The notes below the pieces were generated by a model. That model was not told the DNA's origin. It saw nothing but the letters and a program-made list of their open reading frames with translations, and did no database searches. DNA of 64,000 nt from Candidatus Caccoplasma merdavium (lineage in GTDB: Bacteria > Bacteroidota > Bacteroidia > Bacteroidales > UBA11471). The position numbers were made by a program, and so were the translations under genes. Positions 36,401 through 45,269 of the stretch are shown here, piece after piece. Position 1 is the first letter of the stretch; each line of letters starts with the position of its first letter. The stretch lies in contig DVLI01000008.1 in assembly GCA_018715595.1 (NCBI GenBank), positions 1 to 64,000 of the forward strand. The letters run 5' to 3'.

Positions 36401-36577
36401 ACCATTCTCGTCGGAGACGACCGAGCTCGACGTCCCCACCACCGAAACAATGGCTCCCTGCAAGGGGGTATTGTCGGTACTCACAATCTTAGACTTGATG
36501 CGGGTTCCCTTCTGGGCAAAAACCGGTAGGACCGACACCATGAGTATAATAATCAGGAAACTATATATTCTTCTCAT
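33428..36577 (-). CDS. SusC/RagA-family TonB-dependent transporter (second pair)
   Basis: This 1049-residue outer-membrane protein has a signal peptide (LIIILMVSVLPVFAQ). A carboxypeptidase-like domain spans about 25-105 (TPLQGAIVSVVGTSSSVVSD). The plug domain lies near 140-260 (GLQVIKKSGMPGEGAFFNLRG, PLLVINGIPY, SITALKGAEASLYGSLGSNG). The 22-strand barrel makes up the rest and ends VGFNLNF. The plug motif ALKGAEASLYG matches the SusC signature (usually VLKDASAAIYG), somewhat divergent. It imports oligosaccharides gathered by its SusD partner. The SusD gene follows with no gap to its stop. Confidence 0.93.
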   Translation of the reverse strand: MRRIYSFLIIILMVSVLPVFAQKGTRIKSKIVSTDNTPLQGAIVSVVGTSSSVVSDENGAFELTTDLSKGTLRIVAGGFYTREYPLKSGVIPREIVLVPERFSDYAGTTQFPFYSERRDNRSAVNASLDRRDMKNTLSADLAWQDEISGLQVIKKSGMPGEGAFFNLRGIHTLNADNAPLLVINGIPYLYNTDVSGVLNGYSRDALFGYNVNDIKSITALKGAEASLYGSLGSNGVILIETQQATSDNLNTRISFTGSYGVSMPQSGIPTLNASQYANYLQDVGMTRYSSAADLRADYPFLNPGVNSYSYLFDNDIDWTKEITRKAFVTDNIFRIEGGDEIAKYNISLGYTNEGGILDNTSTQRFHTLINSSVMVSRWVDIFTNVNLAYISSDLQEQGMKEATNPILASNFMMPNLYPYMREMNGNLLPNYATYNGWNVNANPTYAYNNVSNPLALVETVEGDDKIYDVNVRAGLNWRPTENWTITGMLNIYYDYTEESLFVPGVTDKAIVPQLYGTGFNYVSKGVREQSSYFYGVNAMYQKLFGNIHDFKAYGGLRFITKNFEYDFESGYNTANDNYKTLASDLDERIIDGINDEWKWLSYYLHADYTFNHLVKAMANLSVDGSSVSGVDAPRFGFFPSAGLTFFAANTGALPSWIDMMNLSAEVSLTGNSRFSSNYAKNYYLTSNLFNMGAIVRSNVPNTRLEWEKKAQFDAALDLSLYKHMVDLQFNYFYANSYDLLLDRNISAVYGSSLYYDNTASISSQGYELALRLNPVHTKNFDWSISGNISTVKSTVESLGNAQTEDIIEFTAYNEDDAQVITRVGSSPYEFYGYQTDGIYATTAEAQAAGLKNAAGKAYQAGDVRFIDQNHDGIINDEDRVSLGSATPDFFGGVSTTLRYKWISLKADFGYSVGNKAYNALRRQTESMSTFYNQSTAVLNRWQVEGQMTDMPRAAYGDPSGNNIFSDRWIEDASYFKLRALTLAFHFDNKMLRFCQSGTIYVTGENLFTLTDYLGSDPEFNYSYSESMRGFDYAKVALPITIKVGFNLNF

Positions 36578-36596
36578 AACACTGAATTTTCTAAGA

Positions 36597-38615
36597 TTAA
36601 TAGTTATTTACTGTCGGTCGCAAACACCAGTGGTACATCATCAACTGGGAAACGTTGTTTTTGGAGCGGTCGGTCGTACTCGTTATGATTGAAGCCATAT
36701 CGCTCGACTCGACACGAATGCGGAAGTTCCCGTCTTGGGGAATATTCACGACAGCCACCTGATAACCGTCGGTATCGTAAGCCACCGACTTGGGATCGAG
36801 TTCAAACCAGGCTTGTGCATCGAATCCTTCGGGGTAGGTAATCGACAAAGGCCCATAAAAAGTCATTTCCGATGCACCGCCACGGTCGAAGTGGAAGTTC
36901 GACCCCTGTGCCGCCATACTCATGTCCTGCACCAACAGGCGGTCATTGAAGTAGATGCTCAACGAATAGGTGAGCGAGTGCTTGAAGCCCATGCGCAAGT
37001 TGTATTCTCCGGCGGGAAGATTGCACTCGACCAAACCGTAATTCGCATCTTCGCTGTTGTAGAGCAAACCGTCATACTCGACGCTACACAAATAATCCGA
37101 CTCTTTTACACCGGCAGCGAACGACTCCTGCTGCGGAATAAGCAGGGCGAGCGAGTCGATGCTGGACGTCAGTGAATCGATGGCGGCCTGCGTCAACGAA
37201 TCGGGCGACACGATGGTGCTCAACGAGTCGAGGGTTACTTGCGCCGAGGCCAGGAGATTGCGGCTCTTGGTGAGCGAGTCGGTGGCAGTAGCGGCCGAGA
37301 TGGCCTCTTGCGTGGGAACAGCCGTCAACACATGATAGTACATCGTAGGCAGGGTCTCCGAAAGCGTGAATGAACTCTGGGCATCATTGCACACGAGCGG
37401 ATTGACCCAATTGGTCCATCTGAAATATTGGGCTTTCTGCGCATCACTCATGGCAGCCCATATCTGATAGAATCTTGTCTTCACGCGGTAAATGACCACA
37501 TGATTGGGAATCTTAAAATCGGACAGGTAATAGACCAAGCCATTGCTCAGCGTGTCGCATCTTGTCGGGTCGACGAGTTGCACCGACGGACGCCAGTAGG
37601 CCGAATCGGAAAGGTTATACTCTTCGAGGTCCTGCGATTCGTCGATGGTACGCACATATCCACCCACGGCATAGAAGTCGGGGGCTCCGGCCGACACTTC
37701 TTCACGGGAAAGGCGACGGTTGGCAAAACATGCCTCCACAATCCATTTCTCAAACTTGGCCGTGTCGGCAGCCGTCACGGCCCGGTTGAGCCAAACCGGC
37801 AGATTGGCGTAAGCATCGTTGAGGGCTTTCTCGATAAGAGCGTTGTTGGGCACGAACATCGTGGTGGTGAAGTTTTCCGAACGCATATTCCAATAGGAAA
37901 TGCCGTTTTGGGTGTAACGGTCCATCAACGTGTTGCGTACCGAGATGACCGAGTCGGAATAATAGGTATTACCCATGTCGTCCACGCCATCGGGGGTACT
38001 GCTCTCGCGGTCGAAATATTCTTCTTCATAGCGAGCGACCAGATCTTTGAAAAGGGAATAGTCCTCGCCCAAGGATTTCAAATATTCATAAACCGATTCG
38101 CGGGGAATAATCGTTCCGTCGATATAGTAAACATAACCATTATCGGTCTTCACCTGCTTGTAGAGCTTGTAATCATCGATATAAGTCCCTTCTTCACGCA
38201 GGTAGACCCGCAGGTTCTTTTTGTCATAGAGGGTCTCGTAGCGGGTGAGTATGCCGAAATTCTCGGCAAACTTGTCGGGCGACACCGGGGTATCGGAGAT
38301 GCTGTTCTTGACAAAAGCGGTATCGTTCTCAATCTTCGACATGTCGAGGTTGTCGTTCTCACACACGACGAGGGTATATTGTCCGTCGGCAGGGAGGGTT
38401 TCCATGATACCGGTTTTCTCGAAAAGCCCGGTAATCTCTGACAATGTGGGCTGGCTTTTCAGGTAGGAAACCACATCTCCCGAATATACTTCTATATCGG
38501 CCGACGCAGAGGTGATGTCGCGCACGTCGTAGTGGTCGTCCCACTTGTCGGAACATGATACGGCAACGACACTCAGGGCCGACAATATCCATGCTGTAAA
38601 TTTATTTGTTCTCAT
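36597..38615 (-). CDS. Fasciclin-domain lipoprotein (third in the locus)
   Basis: This 672-residue protein has lipobox AVSC (C21) followed by SDKWDDHY, again acidic after the cysteine. A first FAS1 domain lies at about 45-190 (YLKSQPTLSEITGLFEKTGI, TLVVCENDN). A second FAS1-like region lies at about 190-420 (NFTTTMFVPNNALIEKALN). Residues about 460-510 are a Ser/Leu-rich, helix-prone, likely coiled segment (SLTQAAIDSLTSSIDSLALL). The last 150 residues form a beta-sandwich-like part (LPAGEYNLRMGFKHS). It may bind glycan or hold surface proteins together; the function is inferred from context. Confidence 0.8.
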   Translation of the reverse strand: MRTNKFTAWILSALSVVAVSCSDKWDDHYDVRDITSASADIEVYSGDVVSYLKSQPTLSEITGLFEKTGIMETLPADGQYTLVVCENDNLDMSKIENDTAFVKNSISDTPVSPDKFAENFGILTRYETLYDKKNLRVYLREEGTYIDDYKLYKQVKTDNGYVYYIDGTIIPRESVYEYLKSLGEDYSLFKDLVARYEEEYFDRESSTPDGVDDMGNTYYSDSVISVRNTLMDRYTQNGISYWNMRSENFTTTMFVPNNALIEKALNDAYANLPVWLNRAVTAADTAKFEKWIVEACFANRRLSREEVSAGAPDFYAVGGYVRTIDESQDLEEYNLSDSAYWRPSVQLVDPTRCDTLSNGLVYYLSDFKIPNHVVIYRVKTRFYQIWAAMSDAQKAQYFRWTNWVNPLVCNDAQSSFTLSETLPTMYYHVLTAVPTQEAISAATATDSLTKSRNLLASAQVTLDSLSTIVSPDSLTQAAIDSLTSSIDSLALLIPQQESFAAGVKESDYLCSVEYDGLLYNSEDANYGLVECNLPAGEYNLRMGFKHSLTYSLSIYFNDRLLVQDMSMAAQGSNFHFDRGGASEMTFYGPLSITYPEGFDAQAWFELDPKSVAYDTDGYQVAVVNIPQDGNFRIRVESSDMASIITSTTDRSKNNVSQLMMYHWCLRPTVNNY

Positions 38616-38620
38616 AGTAT

Positions 38621-40408
38621 TTAATCAATAGGCGTAAATTTCACATAATCCCACAACTGATGGTATCTTGAATTGGTCTTGGCATTGATGTCCATCATCG
38701 TTGCTTTCAGCGTATGCTTACCGGAGTTTTCAAATTCGAGCTCTTCCCACAAGGTAATCATGGCCGTCCCGTAAGTTGCAGCCGTGAATCCTTGCGAACT
38801 GAGACCCTTGTAGATGTAGGCATTCGACATCTCCTTGTCGTCGAGCGTGAAACGGGTAAGGCTACCGGCACCATAGAAATTATAGAGTATGGGGCTGCCG
38901 GCATAGCACAACTCCACTTTGTAACGACCCTTGATGATGGTCGGGGTTTCCAGTTCGACCCAACCGGCATAGCCGAGGTTGAGTTGCATGAGGTTGTTCA
39001 TGTAAGCGCCATAATTGCTGACGTCTTTTTCGCGAGCGCTCTTGTATTTACATTTCAGGAAGCCAATCTTGCGGTAATTCGAATAGCTGGCCTTGGAAGA
39101 GTTGGCGACATAAGTCTCATCTTCGACAAAGGCCGAGACATTACCATAATCGCCGTCACGTTTGTCCTCGGAAAGGTCGATGGCCGTCTCTCTTGATGTA
39201 AGTGCCGAAGTGAAAAGGGCACCCAAGTTCTGGTCGGCGCCATAGTTGTTGACAAACGAAATAATCTCGGCGGTGTTGCAGAAGTCCCACATCACTGTTA
39301 CAGGATCGGGTTGCCATACGGGGAGAATATGGTTGATTTTATGTATCAGGCCGTTTCGGGCTTCCATATTGCTGCGGAGTATCGTGGCACGCTCGTTGAA
39401 AGTATGCACGCCGGCTATGTCCTGGCAGGTAACCACCTGGTAGGTGCATTCGGTATCGAAGATATTGATTTGGCCTTCTTCGTTGAAATTGAAGAAATCG
39501 GCAATCGGTATCTCACGATCGAAGAAGTGGTAGGTCACATACTGGTAAAGGGCATTGGTGGTATCGGTATAGTTCGTGCCGGCACCAAGGTGTGCACAAA
39601 GGTCCGACACCGAGGTTATTCCCTCGGCGGCATACACCTCGTCGGGAACAGCCAGGCAGGTGAAGCGTATCGTATTGATAGACATGCTGCCGTTGATGTT
39701 GTAGGTGGTGTCGCTGATGCGCGAAACGACTTGGTCATATCCGCACAACTCGGCTGCCCCGATGAAGATGTTGTACTCGTCATAGGGACGGAGTTTTTCG
39801 AGTATCGTCTCGGCCAGCGGGTGAATCACATCGCCCATCGTAAAGACTTCGCCATTGGCGGTTTTCACGGCGGTGAATTTGGCCAGGCGGGCCTGGTTGT
39901 TGAGATAAATCGAGTCGGTGTTGTGGCGTGTATTGTCAAGTTCCGCATCATCGACATCGGTAATCGTGTAACCGAAGGCGGTGGAGAGGTATGACTGGAA
40001 GAGCGTCTGCGCGGGAATCGATTCGCCGCTCTCGGCATAGGTAATCAAAGACTCGTCGGAGAGGTCATAGTTGAGGATATGCACCTGCACAACGGCCCGG
40101 GCATATTCCCGGTCGAGTTCCTGCACCGAAGAGACGCCTCTCCATGCCAGGAATTCCTTCATGGCAGCATTGGTGGGACAGAATACCGTTGCGGTGGCAT
40201 CGGCATCGTTCAGGGCGTTGTAGTAATCGGCATACTTCAACAGTTCGATCCACATCGAGAATTCATCGCTGTTCAGGGTAAGATAAGCAGCGCAAGTCAT
40301 CTCAAGGGCATCGTTTGACGTCCTTATGAATGTAGTTCCCTCGTATGGATCTTTACAAGAGGTTATCAGTGTGACTAACGTCAGAATCAATAAAGAAAAC
40401 TTTTTCAT
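38621..40408 (-). CDS. Fasciclin-domain lipoprotein (second in the locus)
   Basis: This 595-residue protein has lipobox LITSC (C18) and KDPYEGTT after it. A FAS1 domain spans about 40-185 (WIELLKYADYYNALNDADAT, TVFCPTNAAMKEFL). A second lies at about 185-370 (GAELCGYDQVVSRISD). A C-terminal sandwich-like domain spans about 430-595 (WVELETPTIIKGRYKVELC, YGTAMITLWEELEFENSG). The stop of the preceding SusD gene overlaps an alternative ATG at 40417 (TGATG); MKKFSLL at 40408 is preferred by its signal peptide. Six bases separate it from the next fasciclin gene. Confidence 0.8.
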   Translation of the reverse strand: MKKFSLLILTLVTLITSCKDPYEGTTFIRTSNDALEMTCAAYLTLNSDEFSMWIELLKYADYYNALNDADATATVFCPTNAAMKEFLAWRGVSSVQELDREYARAVVQVHILNYDLSDESLITYAESGESIPAQTLFQSYLSTAFGYTITDVDDAELDNTRHNTDSIYLNNQARLAKFTAVKTANGEVFTMGDVIHPLAETILEKLRPYDEYNIFIGAAELCGYDQVVSRISDTTYNINGSMSINTIRFTCLAVPDEVYAAEGITSVSDLCAHLGAGTNYTDTTNALYQYVTYHFFDREIPIADFFNFNEEGQINIFDTECTYQVVTCQDIAGVHTFNERATILRSNMEARNGLIHKINHILPVWQPDPVTVMWDFCNTAEIISFVNNYGADQNLGALFTSALTSRETAIDLSEDKRDGDYGNVSAFVEDETYVANSSKASYSNYRKIGFLKCKYKSAREKDVSNYGAYMNNLMQLNLGYAGWVELETPTIIKGRYKVELCYAGSPILYNFYGAGSLTRFTLDDKEMSNAYIYKGLSSQGFTAATYGTAMITLWEELEFENSGKHTLKATMMDINAKTNSRYHQLWDYVKFTPID

Positions 40409-40416
40409 AGGTGACA

Positions 40417-41985
40417 TCAATTATAGTAGGGGTTTTGTATTAACAAATCGTTCGCTTCAATCTCGGTCTGACTTATCGGCAAGAAAAGCGCATTGTCGTT
40501 ATTGAGTACGGTACGCAACCACGACTCTCCGGCCTGTGTGTTGTATTTCAAGACGTTGTTGACAAGGAACAATTCTTTGTACTCGTTGTTGTTCCGACGT
40601 CCGAAACGGAGGAAGTCATACCAAGCCTTGCCCTCTCCCACCAATTCGAGCGTACGCTCATAGAGCACCAGTTCGAGCATGGAAGCCTCATCGAGCGATG
40701 CAACGCCAACGGGCGTAGCCTCGTATTCGATTTCGAGGTTGGAGCGGGTGCGTATCTGGTTGATAAGCGCCATGGCAGCGGCCTTGTCATCATCATTCTC
40801 ACCGTGGCTGCGCAGAATGAGCGCTTCGGCTTTCATGAGCATCACATCGGCGACACGATAGATGATGTAATTGGGGTCGTAGTAAGAAACGGTGCGTTTG
40901 TCGGAGAGAGTCTGCGAACCGAGATATTTCCACACATACGACACGGTGGCCGACTCATAGGTGGTGGGGTCGGAGACATAATATCCGCCATACATCGTGC
41001 GCACGGCCTCTTTGAGATCCACGAGTGTCTCGGTGTACTCATCGCCGAACTCCTGGGTCAAGGCCAAAGAGATGCAATAATTGGCATCGACATCGACATC
41101 GTCGAAGATTTTGGGCAGCGTATTGGTCTGCTCCTCTTCGTAGTTCCATTGCAACTCAAATATCGACTCGTTGCTGTTTCCGGGATTGAACATCGAGAAC
41201 CAGCTCGAATGGGTCGGGGTAGAAAGGAATGCGGGAGCATAGGGACTGTTCGATTCCAAGATGCCATCGCAATAGGTAATGGCAGCTTCATAATCTTCGG
41301 CCCAAAGGCACACATCGGCACCGAGGGCATAGAGAGCCCACTTGGTGGCACGCCCCTTGGTTTCCCAGGCGGTATCGAACGACTCCTTGGCGGCACCCGT
41401 CGCGAGAGCGGTTCTTATATCCTCGCGGATTTGCGCTATGATTTCGGCTTCACCGGCCTTGGGTACCTTCGTGGCGTAAGAGTCGTCTTCATAAGGCTCG
41501 GTAATGAGCGGTGCATCACGCCAGTTGCGCACGATATAGAAGTAACAGAGCGCACGCAAGAAATAAGCCTCGGACTGATGCGAAAGCATTTCCGACATCT
41601 GGTAGGTATCATCGACCTTCTGTGCATCGGGCGCCCGTTTTATCACCGCGTTGGCCACGTTGATGATTTCATAGAGGTCACACCAGGTACACAAGTCCTT
41701 ATCGGTAGGTTTTACCTGGAACTCCTGCAACTTGCTCCCTTTGCTGGCATAAACACAACCGGCGCGCAACTCGCCCCAAGGTATCAGGTAAGGCACTACC
41801 ATATCACGCAAGTAATAGTACCCGGCATTGAGCACGGCATCTACATCGGCTTTGGTCTGCCAGAAAGTTATACTCGGCTGTGAATTTTCGGGATATACTT
41901 CGAGCCAATCCTTGCAGGCGGTCGTCGAAAGCATAACTCCGAATCCCAAAGCGATTGCGGCATATTTTATATTTTTTATCTTCAT
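40417..41985 (-). CDS. SusD/RagB-family glycan-binding lipoprotein (first pair)
   Basis: This 522-residue protein has lipobox STTAC (C24) then KDWLEVYPENSQ. The N-terminal segment ITFWQTKADVDAVLNAGYYYLRD is the typical SusD start with its TPR-like scaffold. A later MLMKAEALILRSHGENDDDKA and LVLYERTLELVGEGKAWYDFLRFG are characteristic family motifs. It ends at the translation start region of the downstream fasciclin gene. Partner of the SusC gene 11 bases upstream. Confidence 0.95.
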   Translation of the reverse strand: MKIKNIKYAAIALGFGVMLSTTACKDWLEVYPENSQPSITFWQTKADVDAVLNAGYYYLRDMVVPYLIPWGELRAGCVYASKGSKLQEFQVKPTDKDLCTWCDLYEIINVANAVIKRAPDAQKVDDTYQMSEMLSHQSEAYFLRALCYFYIVRNWRDAPLITEPYEDDSYATKVPKAGEAEIIAQIREDIRTALATGAAKESFDTAWETKGRATKWALYALGADVCLWAEDYEAAITYCDGILESNSPYAPAFLSTPTHSSWFSMFNPGNSNESIFELQWNYEEEQTNTLPKIFDDVDVDANYCISLALTQEFGDEYTETLVDLKEAVRTMYGGYYVSDPTTYESATVSYVWKYLGSQTLSDKRTVSYYDPNYIIYRVADVMLMKAEALILRSHGENDDDKAAAMALINQIRTRSNLEIEYEATPVGVASLDEASMLELVLYERTLELVGEGKAWYDFLRFGRRNNNEYKELFLVNNVLKYNTQAGESWLRTVLNNDNALFLPISQTEIEANDLLIQNPYYN

Positions 41986-41996
41986 AGCTTTTCCGA

Positions 41997-44900
41997 TTAG
42001 AAGTTAATGTTAAATCCGAACGAGAAGCGGCGGCTGCGAGGCGTTTGGGCATCGTCTTCGGACAAATCTGTCACTTTCGAAGGAAGACTCACTTCGGGGT
42101 CTTGTCCTTTGTAGTTGGTAAAGGTCAAGAGGTCATAACCGGTAACAAATATATTCAGCCCATTGATTTTCATCTTCTTGCAGATATTTTTTGGTATGCT
42201 GTAAGAGAGCGAAAGCGTTTTGAGGCGGAGGAACGAGCAATCCTCGACGAAGCGGTCAGAACCCAGATAGTTCAATCCGTAGTTATAGAGCGCGCGCGGG
42301 ATTTCGGTCTGATCGCCCTCGGTACGCCAGCGGTTGAGCACGGCGGTACTTTGGTTGTCGCGGTTATACATGGCCTCGGCGTCCATGCGGGCGGTATTGA
42401 TAACCTTCTGACCCAAGCGGTAGTGGAAGAATATCGTCAAGGCCAGATTTTTCCACTTCACGTTGACACCACCACCACCGGTCACCATCGGGTTGCAGTT
42501 ACCAAGGTAAACGACGTCGTTTTCGTCGATTTTACCATCGTGGTTGATATCCTCGTACTTGGCATCACCGGGGTAACATACATACGTTCCGTTCTTCATG
42601 ACAATGGGCTCGCCATTGAGGTTATACATGATGTTGTTCTCGGCATCGCGGGCATAAGTATCTTCGGTATTCTGATATACTCCCTGGTAACGGAATCCGT
42701 AGAACGAACCGACAGCCACGCCGGTTTCGAGGCGTTGGGCATAAGAGCCGTTCGAGAGGGAGAAGGTCTCTTCGGAGAGGTTCTCGGGAAGTTCGAGAAT
42801 CTTGTTCACGTTGCGGTTGATGTTGAAGTTGGCCGACACGGTCCAATCCTTGTTGCGGAATATTTCATAATCGATGCGATACTCCCAACCGGTATTGCTC
42901 AACTTACCCGAGTTGTAGTAAGCCAACTGGCCGCTCGAATATCCCACCGTAGAGGGAATCTTCACTTTGGTCTGCAACAAGTCATCGGTCACTTTATGGT
43001 AGTAATCGAAGGTCATGGTCATCTTGTTGTCCATGAAGCCGAGGTCGGTACCGATGTTGTACTCGGTCGAGGTCTCCCATTTCAGGTTGTTGAGTTGCAT
43101 CGAGTTGGGAGCGATGGCGGCATTGGTGTTGTAGTTGCCGATGGCCGAGTAGGTTCCGATATAGGGAGCCGTTCCGCTGGGAGCGTTACCACTTTGTCCC
43201 CAGCTGGCACGGAGTTTCAACTGGTTCCACCAGTCGAGCGATTCCATAAAATACTCGTCCTGCATGTGCCAGGCCACACCCACGGAGGGGAAGATACCCC
43301 AACGGTTTTCTTTGGCCAAAGAAGAGCGGCCCTCACCGTTGACGGTAAAGCTGAACACATAACGGTCGAGCAGGTTGTAATTGATCATACCCACAGCACC
43401 CATGATGCGCGACTCCGAGGTTCCCGACCCGAGTTCCACGATAGAACCGCCGGCTACGGGGTCGGACATACCGGGTGAGGCTACACCGTAAACGGCTTCG
43501 GCCGAGTTGGAGCTGCGCGATTGCTCGGTGCGCCACAAGGCGGTAGCCGTGAGACCGTGAATGCCAAACTGACGGCGGAAGATAAACTTGTTCTCGGTTT
43601 GCAACGAAAGGTTGTTGGAATAACCGTCGTAGCTATAATTGGCGTTGCTGTTGTCAATCGAGAAGTCGCCGGCCGTCTGCGGCAGGAACTGACGGGTCTT
43701 GACGGTTTTGAACTTCATGGCCACCCAACCGGTCCAAGTCAAGCCGGGAAGGATATGGTAATTGGCCCGATAGGTCATGCGTTCCTCCCGTTGGTAGGTC
43801 TTGTTGTAGCTCTCATTGGCCATGATAATGGGGTGATAGTTCTTCTCACTTCCATAAGCACCCTGGAACTCTTCGGCGTTCTGACGAATGAAATAGTTGT
43901 CGGTAGGCAGGCCGGTGGCATCGTCGATCCAATAAGGGCTCTTGTTGGGCATCTTGCGCATAGCCTCGGAACGGACGTTGTCCAAATAGGGTTCATCTTT
44001 TTGGGTATCGGTGTAGGCAAACTCGGCATACATGTCGAACTTGTCGGAGAAGCGGTAGGTCAAGTTGTAGTTGGCCGTGATACGGTCGAGACCGGTTCCG
44101 ACGCTGGTACCACCTTCGTTCATGTAAGAGAGCGAGAAGCGGTAAGTGGCTTTTTCACCACCACCCGACATCGAGAAGCTGTTATCGTAAATCCAAGCAT
44201 TCTTGGTAATGGCCGAGAGCCAGTCGGTATCGGCATTATACTCATCGAAATAACGCCATGTGGGCATGTATCCGATTTCGGGGGTATCGAACAGCAGTTC
44301 GAGAAGCGACGAAGAGTTTTGGATACCTTGTGCATTGGCCGTGTTCCAGATGGCGTCTTGCATATAGGCCACATACTGGTCGCCGTTGAGCATCGGTATC
44401 GATTCGGGCTCGACTTTCACCGTGAACTTCGACGAGAAGGTGAAATTGGTTTTTCCGCGGGCACCTTTCTTGGTCGTAATCAAGAGCACGCCGTTGGCGG
44501 CCTTCGTTCCGTAAATAGCGGTAGAGGCGGCATCTTTCAATACCTCGACCGACTCGATATCATAGGGGTTGAGGTTCAACATGTCGGCAAAATCCTCATT
44601 GTTGGCCGTGTTGAAGTCGAAGCTGTCGTCAATGTCGGTCGAATAGGGCACACCGTTGATGACGATGAGAGGGTCGGTGTTTGAGTTCAAGGTCGCCGTA
44701 CCACGGATACGAATCGAACCTTTGGAACCGGGGTCACCACCCGAGAGAATATCCACACCGGCGAGACGTCCTTGCAGAGCCTCTTCGATAGAGGATACCG
44801 GCAGGGTTTCCACGACACTCGACATGTTGATTTTCTGGGTAGCAGCGGTTTGTTCACGCACCGAAATACCCATGTCGGACATCTCGGCACGCTGGGCGGC

Positions 44901-45269
44901 CACCGTCACCTCGCCCAGCTCTTGCGAACTCGACTCCATGACGACGGTCAGGGTTTTCTGACCGGTGTAGGCGATACGCTGGGTTTCCATACCGATGAAC
45001 GAGAACACGAGGGTTGCTGCACCGGAAGGAACACGGAGCGAGAAGGCACCATTGACATCGGTGGTCACACCGGTCAAGACACGGCGCTGGTCGTTCTCTA
45101 TCGAGACGTTCACGCCAATGGAAGGCTCATGCTTTCCTTGAATGATTTCATATACTTTACCCGATATAAAGCCCGAATTTGTCTGTGCCGATAGGGTCGT
45201 GCTGAGAAGCAGGCACAGCAACAGAAGGCTAAACCGGAGCGGATTTGCGTTGAGAATTCTGTTTTTCAT
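41997..45269 (-). CDS. SusC/RagA-family TonB-dependent transporter (first pair)
   Basis: This 1090-residue protein has a signal peptide (LRFSLLLLCLLLSTTLSAQ). A carboxypeptidase-like domain lies at about 25-110 (GVTTDVNGAFSLRVPSGA). A TonB-box region is near 120. The plug has GRLAGVDILSGGDPGSKGSI, PLIVINGVPYSTDI and SVEVLKDAASTAIYGTKAANG, a near-perfect SusC signature. The barrel ends FGFNINF. The frame opens at 45296, but the ATG at 45269 overlaps the TGA of the upstream fasciclin gene (ATGA), so translation is probably coupled and this start is used. Confidence 0.95.
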   Translation of the reverse strand: MKNRILNANPLRFSLLLLCLLLSTTLSAQTNSGFISGKVYEIIQGKHEPSIGVNVSIENDQRRVLTGVTTDVNGAFSLRVPSGAATLVFSFIGMETQRIAYTGQKTLTVVMESSSQELGEVTVAAQRAEMSDMGISVREQTAATQKINMSSVVETLPVSSIEEALQGRLAGVDILSGGDPGSKGSIRIRGTATLNSNTDPLIVINGVPYSTDIDDSFDFNTANNEDFADMLNLNPYDIESVEVLKDAASTAIYGTKAANGVLLITTKKGARGKTNFTFSSKFTVKVEPESIPMLNGDQYVAYMQDAIWNTANAQGIQNSSSLLELLFDTPEIGYMPTWRYFDEYNADTDWLSAITKNAWIYDNSFSMSGGGEKATYRFSLSYMNEGGTSVGTGLDRITANYNLTYRFSDKFDMYAEFAYTDTQKDEPYLDNVRSEAMRKMPNKSPYWIDDATGLPTDNYFIRQNAEEFQGAYGSEKNYHPIIMANESYNKTYQREERMTYRANYHILPGLTWTGWVAMKFKTVKTRQFLPQTAGDFSIDNSNANYSYDGYSNNLSLQTENKFIFRRQFGIHGLTATALWRTEQSRSSNSAEAVYGVASPGMSDPVAGGSIVELGSGTSESRIMGAVGMINYNLLDRYVFSFTVNGEGRSSLAKENRWGIFPSVGVAWHMQDEYFMESLDWWNQLKLRASWGQSGNAPSGTAPYIGTYSAIGNYNTNAAIAPNSMQLNNLKWETSTEYNIGTDLGFMDNKMTMTFDYYHKVTDDLLQTKVKIPSTVGYSSGQLAYYNSGKLSNTGWEYRIDYEIFRNKDWTVSANFNINRNVNKILELPENLSEETFSLSNGSYAQRLETGVAVGSFYGFRYQGVYQNTEDTYARDAENNIMYNLNGEPIVMKNGTYVCYPGDAKYEDINHDGKIDENDVVYLGNCNPMVTGGGGVNVKWKNLALTIFFHYRLGQKVINTARMDAEAMYNRDNQSTAVLNRWRTEGDQTEIPRALYNYGLNYLGSDRFVEDCSFLRLKTLSLSYSIPKNICKKMKINGLNIFVTGYDLLTFTNYKGQDPEVSLPSKVTDLSEDDAQTPRSRRFSFGFNINF

